Part shown: positions 34,409 through 46,545 of the stretch, in pieces
Numbering within the stretch: position 1 is the stretch's first letter
Layout of the letters: each line of letters starts with the position of its first letter
DNA from: Bradysia coprophila
Lineage: Eukaryota; Arthropoda; Insecta; Diptera; Sciaridae
NCBI RefSeq assembly: GCF_014529535.1
Contig: NC_050737.1
Span: 2,450,447-2,514,446 of the forward strand
DNA: 64,000 nucleotides
Direction: 5' to 3'
Notes under the pieces: generated by a model
Databases searched by the model: none
What the model saw: only the letters and a program-made list of their open reading frames with translations
Told to the model about the DNA's origin: nothing
Program-made: the position numbers and the translations under genes

Positions 34409-37400
34409 GTTTTTGATTTTCGTTTATTCAATTCTGAAATAGATAACGGTAAAATAAAATGTTAGATCGAGAGGTTGCTGAAGACAGAGGTGCAGGTATG
34501 TGTGGCGCTTAAAGAGGCTAAAGTGTTAACTTGGGAGTGTTCTGCGTAAATAATTTTATGAATTCCCCAAATAATCCAGTGGGATCATTCTAGTCCATAG
34601 CAGCAACATGAAAAATATAGATCGTGGACATAAAACGAATCGATTTTTACATTTTTGGACTTGTTCTTTTTACACTTTTTTAGTACCGAATGAGACATCA
34701 TTTCGGATTCCCACTCATCGTTACCAAGCAGAACTGCCTGTCTAGTCCTTTACTACCTCCAGTTCGTTGAAACAACGCACTTTTCTCAACATTTTATTAA
34801 ACATTTCAGTCATGGCACCTTCTACATAATCTACATCTAATGCACTATGACCGCATGTTATGTATATAAATACATGTACCGCTTTCCACTTAAAAGTAAA
34901 AATTAACCAGCTTTTCACCGACGGATACAGACATATAATCAATCGATTTACTGAATGGCTATGTTTGCGAAAAAAATATTAACGAGAGTTTTCATAGCAT
35001 TTCTACAGTAGAACTCATCTATCCCTCTGTATTCGTCGAGCTTTTTTTTGTTGTTTTTGTACGGCTCGATTTTCGTTCGTTATATTTATATAACGTGTAG
35101 CTTATTATTAACATTACCGCACAGAGAGTACGGTCATATTTCAAATATACTTTTATTCTATACACAGATGGAACACGGAAATATGAAATCCGTCATAAAT
35201 TCTGGATGGATAATAATGTTGGAATAGAAGGATATGTATAAAAGAAAAACAATGCAAAAATTCATGGGACATCGACAAATTACGTCAGCCATTTTCGATG
35301 ATTTTTTGACCTCATATCACCCCTTTAATTACGTTGATTTTAATTGAACGGATCTGTGCCGCGTAAACAACGTAAATTATGTACACGGCTACGTCGGTTA
35401 ATTTGTTATTCATTTTACGAGTTTTACTATATTGAATAAAAATAAATTAAAAAAAATCAATTGGCAACGAAATGTCTTTAATGGCATCCATTCTGAGGGG
35501 TTTCTTGAAAAGACCTTGGGTCAGTTTTACAATTGTATGGAAAAATTCAATTTTCCACCAACCATTTTCCCAGTTTAATTAGTTTTGGAAGATGAAGCTC
35601 ACTTAGAAGAATAATAGTGCTTCAAGCACAAAGAGCAAACTAAAAAAATGTCGACCTTGTGTGAAGGTTGCGGTACGCATTCAAGCAAAAGTGATTCAAA
35701 TAGGAGAACTATTTTATATAAAATCGTTTTTTACCAGTTGTGTGACACGTGATACACTTTCAAGTTTTGGTACACTATTTCTCAATAAAAAAAAAGTTTT
35801 TTCGACGGATCAGCTCAGATGTAGTGAAACGGTTCTTGTGAGTCTTCTGAACTCTTATCACTCCTAACAATACTTTTTGTGGGTACCCCTTTCAAAAAAA
35901 CATTTTTTTGCTTGATGACTTTCGTGATAAGCCCATACGAAATTCGGGAAAAAATCGAAATTCAAAAAATTTTGTATGAGAAGGGATCAGACATTGCGGC
36001 GGGGTTTTTTTTGTATCCTCTAGGGTTCCTTTACTACCAGCAATGCTCATTTTTTGGGTACTCTTTTATAAAACTTTTTCTCACTTGAGAGCCATGGTTA
36101 TTTAGAGTACCACTCATGCCAGCAGTGCGTTGCTTCAAGACAAAAAATATATCGAAGCAAAAATAGCTTATTCAGTGTGTTGCACAAAGTCAATCTTTGT
36201 AGCACCGTAGTCCTAAGTTTAGGACATGCGTTACAAAAATGAACTTGTGCAACGATGTGCACCCTATATTTTTTGCGATTGACAACTACAACAGACAAAC
36301 GTCGAAATAATTGACAAATAAAGATACAAGTGCGGAAACGTATGTCAAATGATTGGTGTTAAACTATAATTTGACACTAGCGATAACTGTTTGATAAAAT
36401 CTCACTTATCGACATCAATCTATAGTTGAAGTTGTCTTGTCAATCGTTGTACAGAAACCCCAAGGTCTTAAATAGTAATAGGAACATAGTGCAAATCGGA
36501 TGCAACCGATGCAACCACATTAGGGGATTATTATGATTTCGGTAATGGACTAATCAATTGGTTTGCCTAACTTCAGTTCTTGTAGTTGTATTCGTTCAAA
36601 TTGGATGCATCTTTTTAGACTCTTTTAACTTACGATAAAATCCGATTTATAAAATCTTTTCTTTTTCGTTCGTCATGTAAATGTATTATATATGGAAATT
36701 GCGTCGTCAATATACTAGTGGAATTCAATTACGACTAATTACATGGCAGATAAGAAACGGTTTTTTTGTTCAAGATTTCCCCACAGATTAACACTGGGAG
36801 ATACGTGAATTACTTTTTGTAATAAGTAGCCTGAATAATGCAAGGAAGAAACTTTAGGCGTCATTTAACATTCGCGAACTTTTTTTTTTCTCCGTGCCAA
36901 AATGTACTAACTGAATTAACTGAATCGTAAATTTCTTTTACCATTGAATATTATTAATGTTCCATGAAATTGTCCTTTTTCTATGTTTTCATCTATATCC
37001 AATCAACTCTGAATATTCTTATCAATCCACGCAACATGCTAACAAAGCACAACCCTAATCTAATCAAAAAAAAAATTTAACTTCTCAAAATTACATCAAA
37101 ATGAAGAAGCACCACAGCCTACAAAATCTAAATGTGGAACAGTTTGTTTGTGAGGGTAACTAAAAATATCCATTCTATACCAAACCATATCGTGTCGTCG
37201 ACAAGCAATAAAATCAATAAAAGATTTCTCAGCAGCCAGAAAAGTTTGTTTGGAGAAGAGGATATGAAAAAAAATGTGAAAAACCATTCTGAAAATGAGC
37301 CATAAAAATCAATCTTTTGATATTTCATGGTAATGATAGTAAATTGGGTAAATTTTTGCAGGCAATAGACACCTCGGCAAATGATGGCAGGAAAAAAAAA

Positions 37401-38990
37401 GTCGAAAATGAAAGTCACCAATAAATGATAGGTAAAGATTACACCAATACACCATCACAACCGTTTCAATAAACTCATTTCAATTGAGAGATTTATTCAG
37501 CTTCAAAACGCAAGTTTATTCATTGAAAATATCGCATAAAACTAAATTTTCCCTAAAGTGCGGTTGTTAACTATATTGCAAGCAACAGGCTTACGGATTC
37601 AGACATTCATATATATTGTGTTGTTCATAAAATGTAATGAGTATGTGAACGTTATACTATACTGCTGAAAATATAATGCTTTTCGGTGAATAAATCTGTT
37701 AAATTCACTTTATTATATATGTCTCTGGGGTGGTTTAAAATGTTTTAAAATGTGTGGTACACTCACATAAATTTTCTTGGATTATAAAAAATTGCAATTC
37801 AAAATATCTCCGCAAAAAAAAATAACGCCAAATACAAAGCTGAATACAGAAATGTTTGTAACGATTTTCAAATTAAAAGTTAAAAATTTTGATTATAACA
37901 CACGCAGCAAATGAATGTTAAAGTTGAAATCAATTCCGTTTATTTGTTTTTGTTCTATTTCTGCACAAATTAACCAAAATACTAATTGAATAGTTTCAAA
38001 AAAAAGACAACGCACAAAATCATTTAACGTTTTATAATCCAATTCCTTTCAAGGTGAACTGAAGACAGATCTGGACCTTTTGTCCTCCTGTGTGATATGG
38101 GTGATGATGCTGCGCAGTACGGGCAAAATTGTCAGGCAGGTAAAGTTTTAAAGAAGCATGCGTACGGTGTCCTACCTCTAAAAATAGGATCTCAAAACAA
38201 CTTGTATAATTTAAATGTAATTGGATATGGGAACATTGAGTATTTGAGCGAAGGTAAAAATAAAATAAAACGAAAAAAAAAAGTTTCAAAACAGGCCTCA
38301 TTGTTTTGTTTTCATTTGTTCTGTACATAGCTAACGAGTAACAGATAACAGTTGTGGTGCACAAAAAAGGTACACATACTGTTTCTCCCAACATTTTAAT
38401 ACATTTGTGAAATAGTATAGGACCGAAAAACTTTAAGACCAATTTGTGACGCAGGTACTCATGCCTTCTTCGAAGATGGAACGATAAAAAGTTTCAGCCA
38501 GCGAACTAAACTCAAAAATCGAACAAATAAATTCTCGATTAAAATCCTATATCAAAACGGTTATCGACAGTAACGGCATGCGATAAACTTAGCCAACAGA
38601 AGTTCACGTTTCAAAAGATTTTGTTTGAATCTGTTAAAAGCACTTTAGATCAAAAGAAGTAACAGAATTGATAATTATTATTCTGGTAATATGATTGTCG
38701 TCTGTGGAAGGATAAATTTACATACACTTACAATGGGAACGACCATTCGACAGTCGAGTACATATAAATATATATAAATATTGAGGGTTGTCTCTTCGCC
38801 GTTCGTGCACAGAAATTGTTCCGGTTTATGGGTTCCAATCGTGTAAACATATACGTACGACTTTTGTTTTAAAATATTGAGAATAGTTACACAGCTTACA
38901 GCCATGTTCCTAACACTTTAATGAAGCTCCCGAAGAATATTTATAAATTAGTAAAACTGAAAATATTAGAATAAAATTAAAAAATTATTT
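34409..38990. other. Non-coding DNA upstream of the unrecognised minus-strand gene
   Basis: Its promoter should be near 34.4-35 kb. I see no other gene; the frames near 37.1-37.4 and 38.0-38.4 kb are low-complexity or lack family features. Confidence 0.4.
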
Positions 38991-39006
38991 TTGCTGTTTA
39001 CGTTGC

Positions 39007-39132
39007 CTGGATTCGATGCAACAACCTCCCCATTGTGCAGTGTCGGAAAGGCCCTTCAGGAAACATCCGAATTTACAGTATGGTCAATCCGCCACTGTCA
39101 TTGTAATTCGATCGCTCTACCGATTAAGCCAC
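39007..39132 (-). repeat. tRNA-related SINE-like sequence
   Basis: On the minus strand TGGCTTAATCGGTAGAGC (about 39131-39114) resembles a Pol III A box, and GCATCGAATCCAGG (39020-39007) a B box. They are about 95 nt apart, too far for a normal tRNA, and no cloverleaf forms. A tRNA-derived SINE, or an old tRNA copy with an insertion, fits best. Confidence 0.4.
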
Positions 39133-39214
39133 AACAATTGAGGTCAGGCAGTACGTTTTACTAATTTGAACATTTCTGGAAAGATTTTTCAAGCTCTACT
39201 TTCGACGCGCTTAG

Positions 39215-39356
39215 CATGTAAAATCCATTACATCCACTCGGGATAAAAAAATGAAAAGTCTCGTTTTCTTGTTTATTGACCTCGGCTACGCCTCGGATCA
39301 ACAAAATTGACACGAAAATGCTTCTTTGCATCTCTTGTCATGTAAAAATCTATTGT
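39215..39356. mobile_element. MITE family member (copy 1)
   Basis: It carries GGGATAAAAAAATGAAAAGT, CTCGTTTTC, TTGACCTCGGCTACG and GATCAACAAAATT in the same order as the copy at 49610-49757, with partly inverted ends (CATGTAAAATC and CATGTAAAAATC). Confidence 0.7.
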
Positions 39357-40099
39357 TTATAAAATAGGATATGAATAATATGAATAATAGGTTCTTTACT
39401 TTACTTTTTTGCAAGCATAAACACATAGACTTGCGTCACTTTGAACATAATGTGAGGGTATTTTTCTGGCTACAATCATTAGAGCCCAAATTCGCATTCC
39501 GCAGGCTTTGAATTGTAATGGTATTCATTCATATGATCCAGTTTTCAAAAACATTTTAATAATAATTGCTCATTGTATTTTTCTTGATAAGGAGATGAAA
39601 CTAAACTGGCATTATTTATCATTCGAGAATTTATTCACCAGTAATTAGCTGTAATTTTAGCGAATTTATTCACAAATATTTGGCCAGCTCGAGTTATCTG
39701 TTTATGAAATTTCCTAGAAATTTCTTGTATTAAAATCAATTTTTTTTGGGCTGAGCAAGTTATGCCTAAAACGGGTGGATATAGTCATAATTTTCCCCAT
39801 GCATTAGCATCCATTAAACCGTTGCTAAATTATGCAGCAATTGCAGAATGAATTAAACTCTGTGCTAATTTTGTTGTTCCATTTAAATCGGTCGAATTAT
39901 CGCAGATTTACTACGTGGAATTGATAATTGATATTCGCGAAAAATACATGAGTTTCAACCGATTACACATCTATTTAGTTGATAATATTATTTGATTAGA
40001 TGTTGTGGGAGGTTTCGCAAAAGAGAAGCAGAAACCCAGATCGAAGATCCCTTGTTTCCCGCTCCCTGTCCTTGCTTCGATTGTCAGGGAAATTTCCCG

Positions 40100-40164
40100 G
40101 TTTTTATTAGGAAGTCATTAAGGCGTTATTAAGGTCATTAAGGCGTTATTAAGGTCATTAAGGC
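40100..40164. repeat. 20-bp tandem triplication
   Basis: GTCATTAAGGCGTTATTAAG is present about three times in direct order, next to the RNase H remnant. Confidence 0.75.
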
Positions 40165-40223
40165 CTTGGAGGCCGGTGTAAAGCGGAAAATCTGTAAGGA
40201 TATGTACACTGATCTGAGAGGCT

Positions 40224-40503
40224 ATCAGGGTATCAAGTCTGCAGTGGCTCGTGATCGTTCGTGATAGCCACCACCCTTAGTACCGATCTCGTAAGCTTTG
40301 GAGCTAATCATATCTTCGACACTGCCGGTCAAACGTAGATAGGCCATCCGGAGTTGCTGATGATCTTATGACATCCACTGCGGAACTAGTTCTTTCCTGG
40401 CTTCCTTAGATCCTCGGTACATGTCCTCTGAAATTGTGTCCGATGCAATGTCAGAAAGCTTGTCAGCTTTTTCATTGCAAAAAATTCCACTATGCCCTGG
40501 TAT
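40224..40503 (-). pseudogene. RNase H remnant of a non-LTR retrotransposon
   Basis: The minus-strand frame begins IPGHSGIFCNEKADKLSDIA, the RNase H signature (W-x-PGH-x-G...GNE-x-AD) typical of Pol-type ORF2 proteins of I, R1 and Jockey-like elements. It continues through EDMYRGSKEARKELVPQW to a premature TAA at 40368-40366. The same frame then stays open for about 45 more codons (DHQQLRMAYLRLTGSVEDM and on) to the next stop. The leading Trp codon and the reverse transcriptase are missing upstream, so the copy is dead. Confidence 0.75.
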
Positions 40504-41794
40504 CTAGAACTCCGCTTAAAAGATTGTTGCCCAATGACATAGGCTGGGTGAGACGTTGATAATATCATGGTCTTAGCTCTACCGAATTAATTAAATCTTG
40601 TTTCCAGATAAATTTGGCGTTGTAAATAAGATGAACAAACTAAATAAAGGGTAATTTAGACATGAACTGTTTATCAGATGGTTTACTCATACAAACCAAA
40701 CTGCTCATACGATTTTACATGGTCTTACCTCTTCCACGCGCGTGCGAGGAACCGCAAAAAACAAGTATAGACACTCCTGTGGACCAGCTCAAAGATATTC
40801 TTCTATCATTGAGGTTTTACTTCAATCCATTTTACTAAAGCAGCGTTTTCCGTATCGAAGCTACTCAAGCAATTCACATTTGTTTTAAGTATCAGGGAAT
40901 CGGGGAATTGCGTCACACAACACTGATTCAAGGCGTTTTTCGAAGCTTTTCTTAATGCTACATTTTATGTACCTACATAATTAGATCAAGCGTTTACTTT
41001 GAGAAACTTTTATCAAATTTTTTACTGTAATAGGCCACCGCAAGCGTTATAAGTAGGATTCTGTTAGTTTTTTCCATCTATATATTATATGTAACACTCA
41101 GTGTGGTATGCTGGATGGATCGTAATACTTTCGTACAGATTGTACGACAGTGTTTCATCTTTTAAGTTTTCATTCGATTTTTGTATGAATTGGATGTGTT
41201 TAACTTTTCGTAAACGTTAACGATGTCAATAAAAGTGTAAGTCATAGTAATTTGTGTAAAGAAAACGTTGGCTGTATGTTTTGTTGAAATATTATACTTT
41301 CATACTCTGATGGTATTCCGGTCGGAATTAGTGGTAAATTGTCTGGTTTTCATATAAATGTTCATTCGTAGAGGCAATGAATTTGAACCACCACAATTTT
41401 GTTGATTTTATTACCGTGCAATTGAGCAATACTTATAATTAGAGTGTTGTTGCTTCGAAATTTTCGCTCAAATTTCTCATAGCTTCCTGTCCTTGTTTTT
41501 TAAATTCCCGTCGATTCGAAAGATGTTACCGCTATTAATTACAGATAGCTCAATAGAACATAGATACAAGTTAAAGAATGCAGGAGATCATCTACATTTA
41601 GCTCAATTCCAATCAGAGTTTATCGGGGCTGATTTAACCCGATAATAATACTGATCAAATGCTTGCCGTCTGTAACAGGATAAATCTTACAGTCAAAATT
41701 TTGTTGACTGTAATGATGCTATTGTGCTGGAAGATTGAAGATTGCGATAGAAAAAACCACGATTGCTGGTTTTCTGAAAATCTCTGTATAACAC

Positions 41795-42690
41795 AATAGT
41801 ATGTTGTGTTACAAGTATTGTAATGTTGATTTTTTCAGCACTAGACCCAAGTTTTCCTTACGAGCGGAGCGAGTAAGGAAAATTGGGTCGTGTGCTGAAA
41901 AAATCTCATTACAATACGTGTAACACATCATGCTTTGTGCCAACCGAGAATTGAAATAGACAAATGCACAAAAATTCAGAATTTTCATTGTAAACAATCA
42001 CTCTTCGAATTTGATCGATCACGTTGCTTTGCATTTTTTTAAAACGAATGCTGTAATAACTCATACGAATTTCATTTCAACACTGGTTTGAGTGTTGTAA
42101 TAAGCCATGAAAACGGGTGTTGTAATTTTGGACATTTCAATCTAGTTATCGATATTGAAATCCGTCGTATTTCAATTCTCGGTGGCACAAAATCTTTTTG
42201 ATATTTCTCTGCATTCAGTTATTAACAAATGGCAATCATATCAGCAGTTTTACTATTGGATTTATTACTTCATTTGATCTAAGTATTTTCAAAAGGTTGA
42301 TTTTATAATCTTTTGTGCCACCGAGAATTGAAATACGACTCTTTTCAGCAATCATTTTAGTGTTGTAAAGTGAGTTATTTCAGCACCCGTTTGATGTGAT
42401 ATTACAACACTCAAAGCAGTGTTGATATAGAATTTGTATGAGTTGTTACAGCATTCGTTTGAGAAAATGCAAAGCAATGTGATCGATCAAATTTGAAGAG
42501 TGACTGTTTACAATGAAAATATGATTTTTTGTGCTTTTGTCTATTTCAATTCTCGGTTGGCACAAAGCATGATGTGTTACACGTATTGTAATGAGATTTT
42601 TTCAGCACACGACCCAATTTTCCTTAAGGAAAACTTAGGTCTAGTGCTGAAAAAATTAACATTACAATACTTGTAACACAACATACTATT
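41795..42690. mobile_element. 900-bp near-perfect palindromic (foldback) element
   Basis: The left half from AATAGTATGTTGTGTTACAA is matched in reverse complement by the right half ending TTGTAACACAACATACTATT, with the centre near 42240. Each arm itself holds smaller inverted repeats (TGTTACAAGTATTGTAATG facing CATTACAATACGTGTAACA), so hairpins sit within a hairpin. Inner arms carry GAGAATTGAAATACGAC beside a GTGCCACC word. No transposase is encoded. Confidence 0.85.
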
Positions 42691-45600
42691 ACTTCATTCA
42701 TCTACAAAAGGTTTTTTCTTCATATAGGACTGCATATAGTCAGAGCTTGATAGTTATTCCTGAATTCGTTATCGATAACAAATGCAAATGATAGCGTAAC
42801 ATGTCTGTGTTCTCTAACGTGATTTGGCTTTTTCGTTATCCCCGTTTAAGAATAGATCTTATAATGGTTGGAAATTCCTACACGACTTAAGAAGAACTGC
42901 CGGAAAAATTTTGTTTTAGTTTGTTTTTGGTTACAATTGAAACGGATAGCCGATAGTTAACCGTGTAATCCTGAAATTCAATAACTTAGCCAGATTATAG
43001 GGGAGGAGTTGATAACTCTATCTCGCATTCCGGTGAATACAAGTATCCAATATCAAATCAATATTCCCATTCTTTTTCTGTTTTAATGAACTCACCAAGC
43101 TTCACCGAATTACAACGAAAAGGATTGTGAGGAAATTGATTTTATTGTTTCGGATGATAGATTAGTATCAGGGAGAAATATGTCAAAAATTGCTTATTTA
43201 GTACACCGATTTAATGGAAGCCATCGCGTTTTAACCAACATTCCAGAAAGAGAATTCTTAGAGAGGAATGAATGCTCACAAATAGCGAACACTGACATCG
43301 ATTCGTAAGAAAGGAAATTATTCAAGTTTATTCATACATGCAAATATCTGCATCATAATTTGAATAAACATTCCAATCTGAACGACAGTTTGTTGAACGT
43401 ATACAATCATTCTAATTCGGTTTATATCTTATGTCCGGACGACACATGCTTTTGATTAAAAAGTGTTGCGAAGTGTTTCATACAAAATCTTTTACTTCAT
43501 TTGAGGTAACATTGTTTATGTTAAGTGAATGATGGCCATAATTCATGGATCTTTTTCTTTTATCGAGTCAGGAAGACACTAGATTTTTGATGAATTTTAC
43601 CACCTGTTCAAAGATTAACAATGTCACTGTTGGATGTTCAAGGTCACCTTGAACACCCGCTACAAAAACGAGTTAAGCTTATTTACACCTTCGATGTATG
43701 TAAGGGCAAATTATCGACATTAATCACGTTATGACAACATTTCATCAAGTATCAATAGTTGGATAAATACAATGTCGATATTCAATGCCCACCATTCCGA
43801 TTTTCTGACAGAATATCGATATTTTTGGGAAATTTTTTTATTATCGGCTGATTATGTATCTTCGGTGAACGTGCCTACTCGTTACTCGTTAGGCTAATGG
43901 GCTGTTAAACTCTTATTATTCGTATGGCTGAAGTGTAAAGAAAATAGTGCTATCTTGTGATCGAAGAATGGTATCCATATATATGTATGAATGAATGCCT
44001 TCAGGCGTAGAGCTATTTTTACTTTCCGCTTTGATTGACAACCTATAATTTTTGTTTCGTGATGACAATGGGAATCAAAAGCACGTTTAACGCTCACATT
44101 ATGTTTACATGACCAGTTTTTAAATTGTGTGTTGTACAGCAACATTAGGTTCTCAATGGATGTTGAAGTTCATAAAAGGAGTTGTCTGTTATTGAGATTT
44201 TGCCTTGAATTTTACATTTTACATTTTATCAAAAATTAACCTATATTACATACGTCATTGTGGAGATAAAGACTTGCGTAGTTATGTATTAATAAACGAA
44301 AATATAAAAAAAAAAAATATGTGCAATGTGCATTACAGGAGACTAATCTTTTGTAACGTTAAGAAAACAGTAATTTGAATTTTAACCAGTACAATTTCCC
44401 CTGCTCTCAGTTAAAACAAAAAAAAATAAAATTGTGTGCTTTGTACATTTCGACATAAACTGGAATCTTCCAGTCACACGCATGCGTTTATCGAAACGCA
44501 CTTGATACAAGTATTTTACTTATTCTAGTTTCTCTGATACAGCAACTTGTTCCCGACCATTTTCAGTTAACATTGAAATTTCGTCGACGACAGACAATCG
44601 TCAGATAATTTTAACGCGTGATTTTTTACCAAAAATTCAATTTTCTGCTCAAATCAAATAAAAATAAAATTTTGGTCTATAAACACGGTCTAACACTTTG
44701 TTAAGGGCAATAGTCGTAACACATCATTTTACACATATGAATGCCAGATAGAGCAACAATTCTTTTTTTTTCTCGCTTAACAGAGGTGAAACGTTTTAAG
44801 GATTGCGGATTAATTCGTTAATCTCTCTTCTATTTTCCTTTTCTAATAAAAAAGAAATTTTTGATTTCACTTTGTGGCCAATTTTCATTCCCTTAACTAC
44901 AGAATTATACATCATCATATCTATATATATATATCGAAGCACATTGTTGTGAGAAAACATTTTATTAATATATATCGCCTTCAGTGTAATATAAAGACAC
45001 AGCCTGTTGATTTTCCCTTCGAAAACTGCTTTTGCTTTTATATCATTTCTTCATTCGTCAGCAGTGGTGGAAAAAGTGTGTATTGGTTTAAAAAAAAAAA
45101 ATTACTAAAAAAGGGAGACTTTTCTCCCAATCATATAAATCGAAATTAAATGAAAGATTTATCGTTGGTGGTTAATGTGGCGTTTAAACCATCTTAAATA
45201 GATGAGAATAGGGACTATTGTATGGTTCTAACGAAATCGGAAATTTTCTTCCTCTTTTTTATGTAATCTACGAGTTAATCTATTTACATCCAGCACCAGT
45301 ATAGTTAATCTGTGACCAGTGTTATTGTTTTTGTAATGAAATTTCAATAAACGTGAGGATTGATGCTGTAAGAGGGAATAATAATTTATAATTGAGAAAT
45401 AGCATCGTGCCAAACCGAAGTGATAATGAACAAAATTTTAGTGAAAATTTTATCACAAATTTATGCGTAGAATATTATCTGTACAACGGAACGTTACAGT
45501 TAACACTTACAAACAAAAACATTTTATTGATCAAAGTGGAAAAAAGGATATAATTGGAATTGGAAACTGAACACATTTCAACCAAGAGAGGTATGTGCTA

Positions 45601-46090
45601 ATGTTTTCTGATTAATTTATTTATGGATTCAATTTTTAAGACCGGTAAATACATGGATTTCGCTAGATTATAGTTTCCAATATTAATCAATAAAACTAAA
45701 TCGAAATAATTGGAAGTAATTTCCGATCCAATTTTTTTCTCGAATTTTACTAAATAACAAAGCTTACTGAAAATACAGCATAGGTGGAGTGAGGTGTAGA
45801 CAAATACAAGAGACAAATGTGATATTTGTAGAGCCAAGGATCAAAAGCCTCACATCAAGAAGGAGAACATAGTTTGGTGTATAGAGTATAATAGTGTTTG
45901 TTGACGAGTATGATTAAAACTTTTTTTTTTCACACTCGCGAATCTTCCGTTACGTAACGAATTTTGGTTCCTATATTTCATTTTCCACTGCCTTGTAATC
46001 CAGCATTCCGCATTTTATTAACCTTATAGAAACGGCTATAGCGTAACGCGTTATAATCATTAAAACTGTTACTTATTTTGTTCTAAGAGG
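42691..46090. other. Non-coding DNA, nothing recognised
   Basis: AT-rich DNA without domain-bearing frames or clear repeats. Frames such as 44874-45149 look random. Confidence 0.35.
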
Positions 46091-46109
46091 TTTCCTCAAT
46101 TCAAAATTA

Positions 46110-46511
46110 CGTTGCCTGAAACTTACTACGGCGCAACGATGCTTTCGAGTTTGTGGCCTCCCAACGTCTGTGTTCGTGATTTTATTTGCAAGAAGTCTAG
46201 CGGAGTGACTATGGAGCATTTTTTGCGAAAGTTTAACGTACTATATTGCCTAAGACTGTGTGCTGTGCCAACGTTATTGAAGTTCTTGCTTCTTTAAATT
46301 GTAGTGTGACATCGAATTGATTTGAGTTGTAAATTGTTTTTGTGATACTTGAACCTTATTTAGATTTATTTTGGATGTCATCGATTTTTGTTCTTGTTTT
46401 TCTAGAGCTTTAGCTCATCTTGTTTCAATTGAACTTTTTAATGATAATCGAATTCTTGCACTTATGTATCATCTTTTGTGGTCAGTTAGCCTTCATTGGC
46501 CGTTGACTTAA

Positions 46512-46542
<31 letters not shown>

Positions 46543-46545
46543 AAA
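46110..46545 (+). repeat. Possible retroelement 3' end with (AAAT)n tail
   Basis: About 400 bp of moderately complex sequence ends in an (ATAA)n run at 46510-46542, like the tail at 28445-28464. No recognisable protein domain remains, so it is called a tail by structure only. Confidence 0.4.

Noticed and set aside
38032-38442. 136-codon minus-strand frame
   Set aside because: Composition (Phe/Leu/His-rich) matches AT-rich noise; no domain, signal peptide or splice evidence.
39001-39140. Functional tRNA gene
   Set aside because: A-box and B-box words are about 95 nt apart and no acceptor stem or anticodon arm can be formed.
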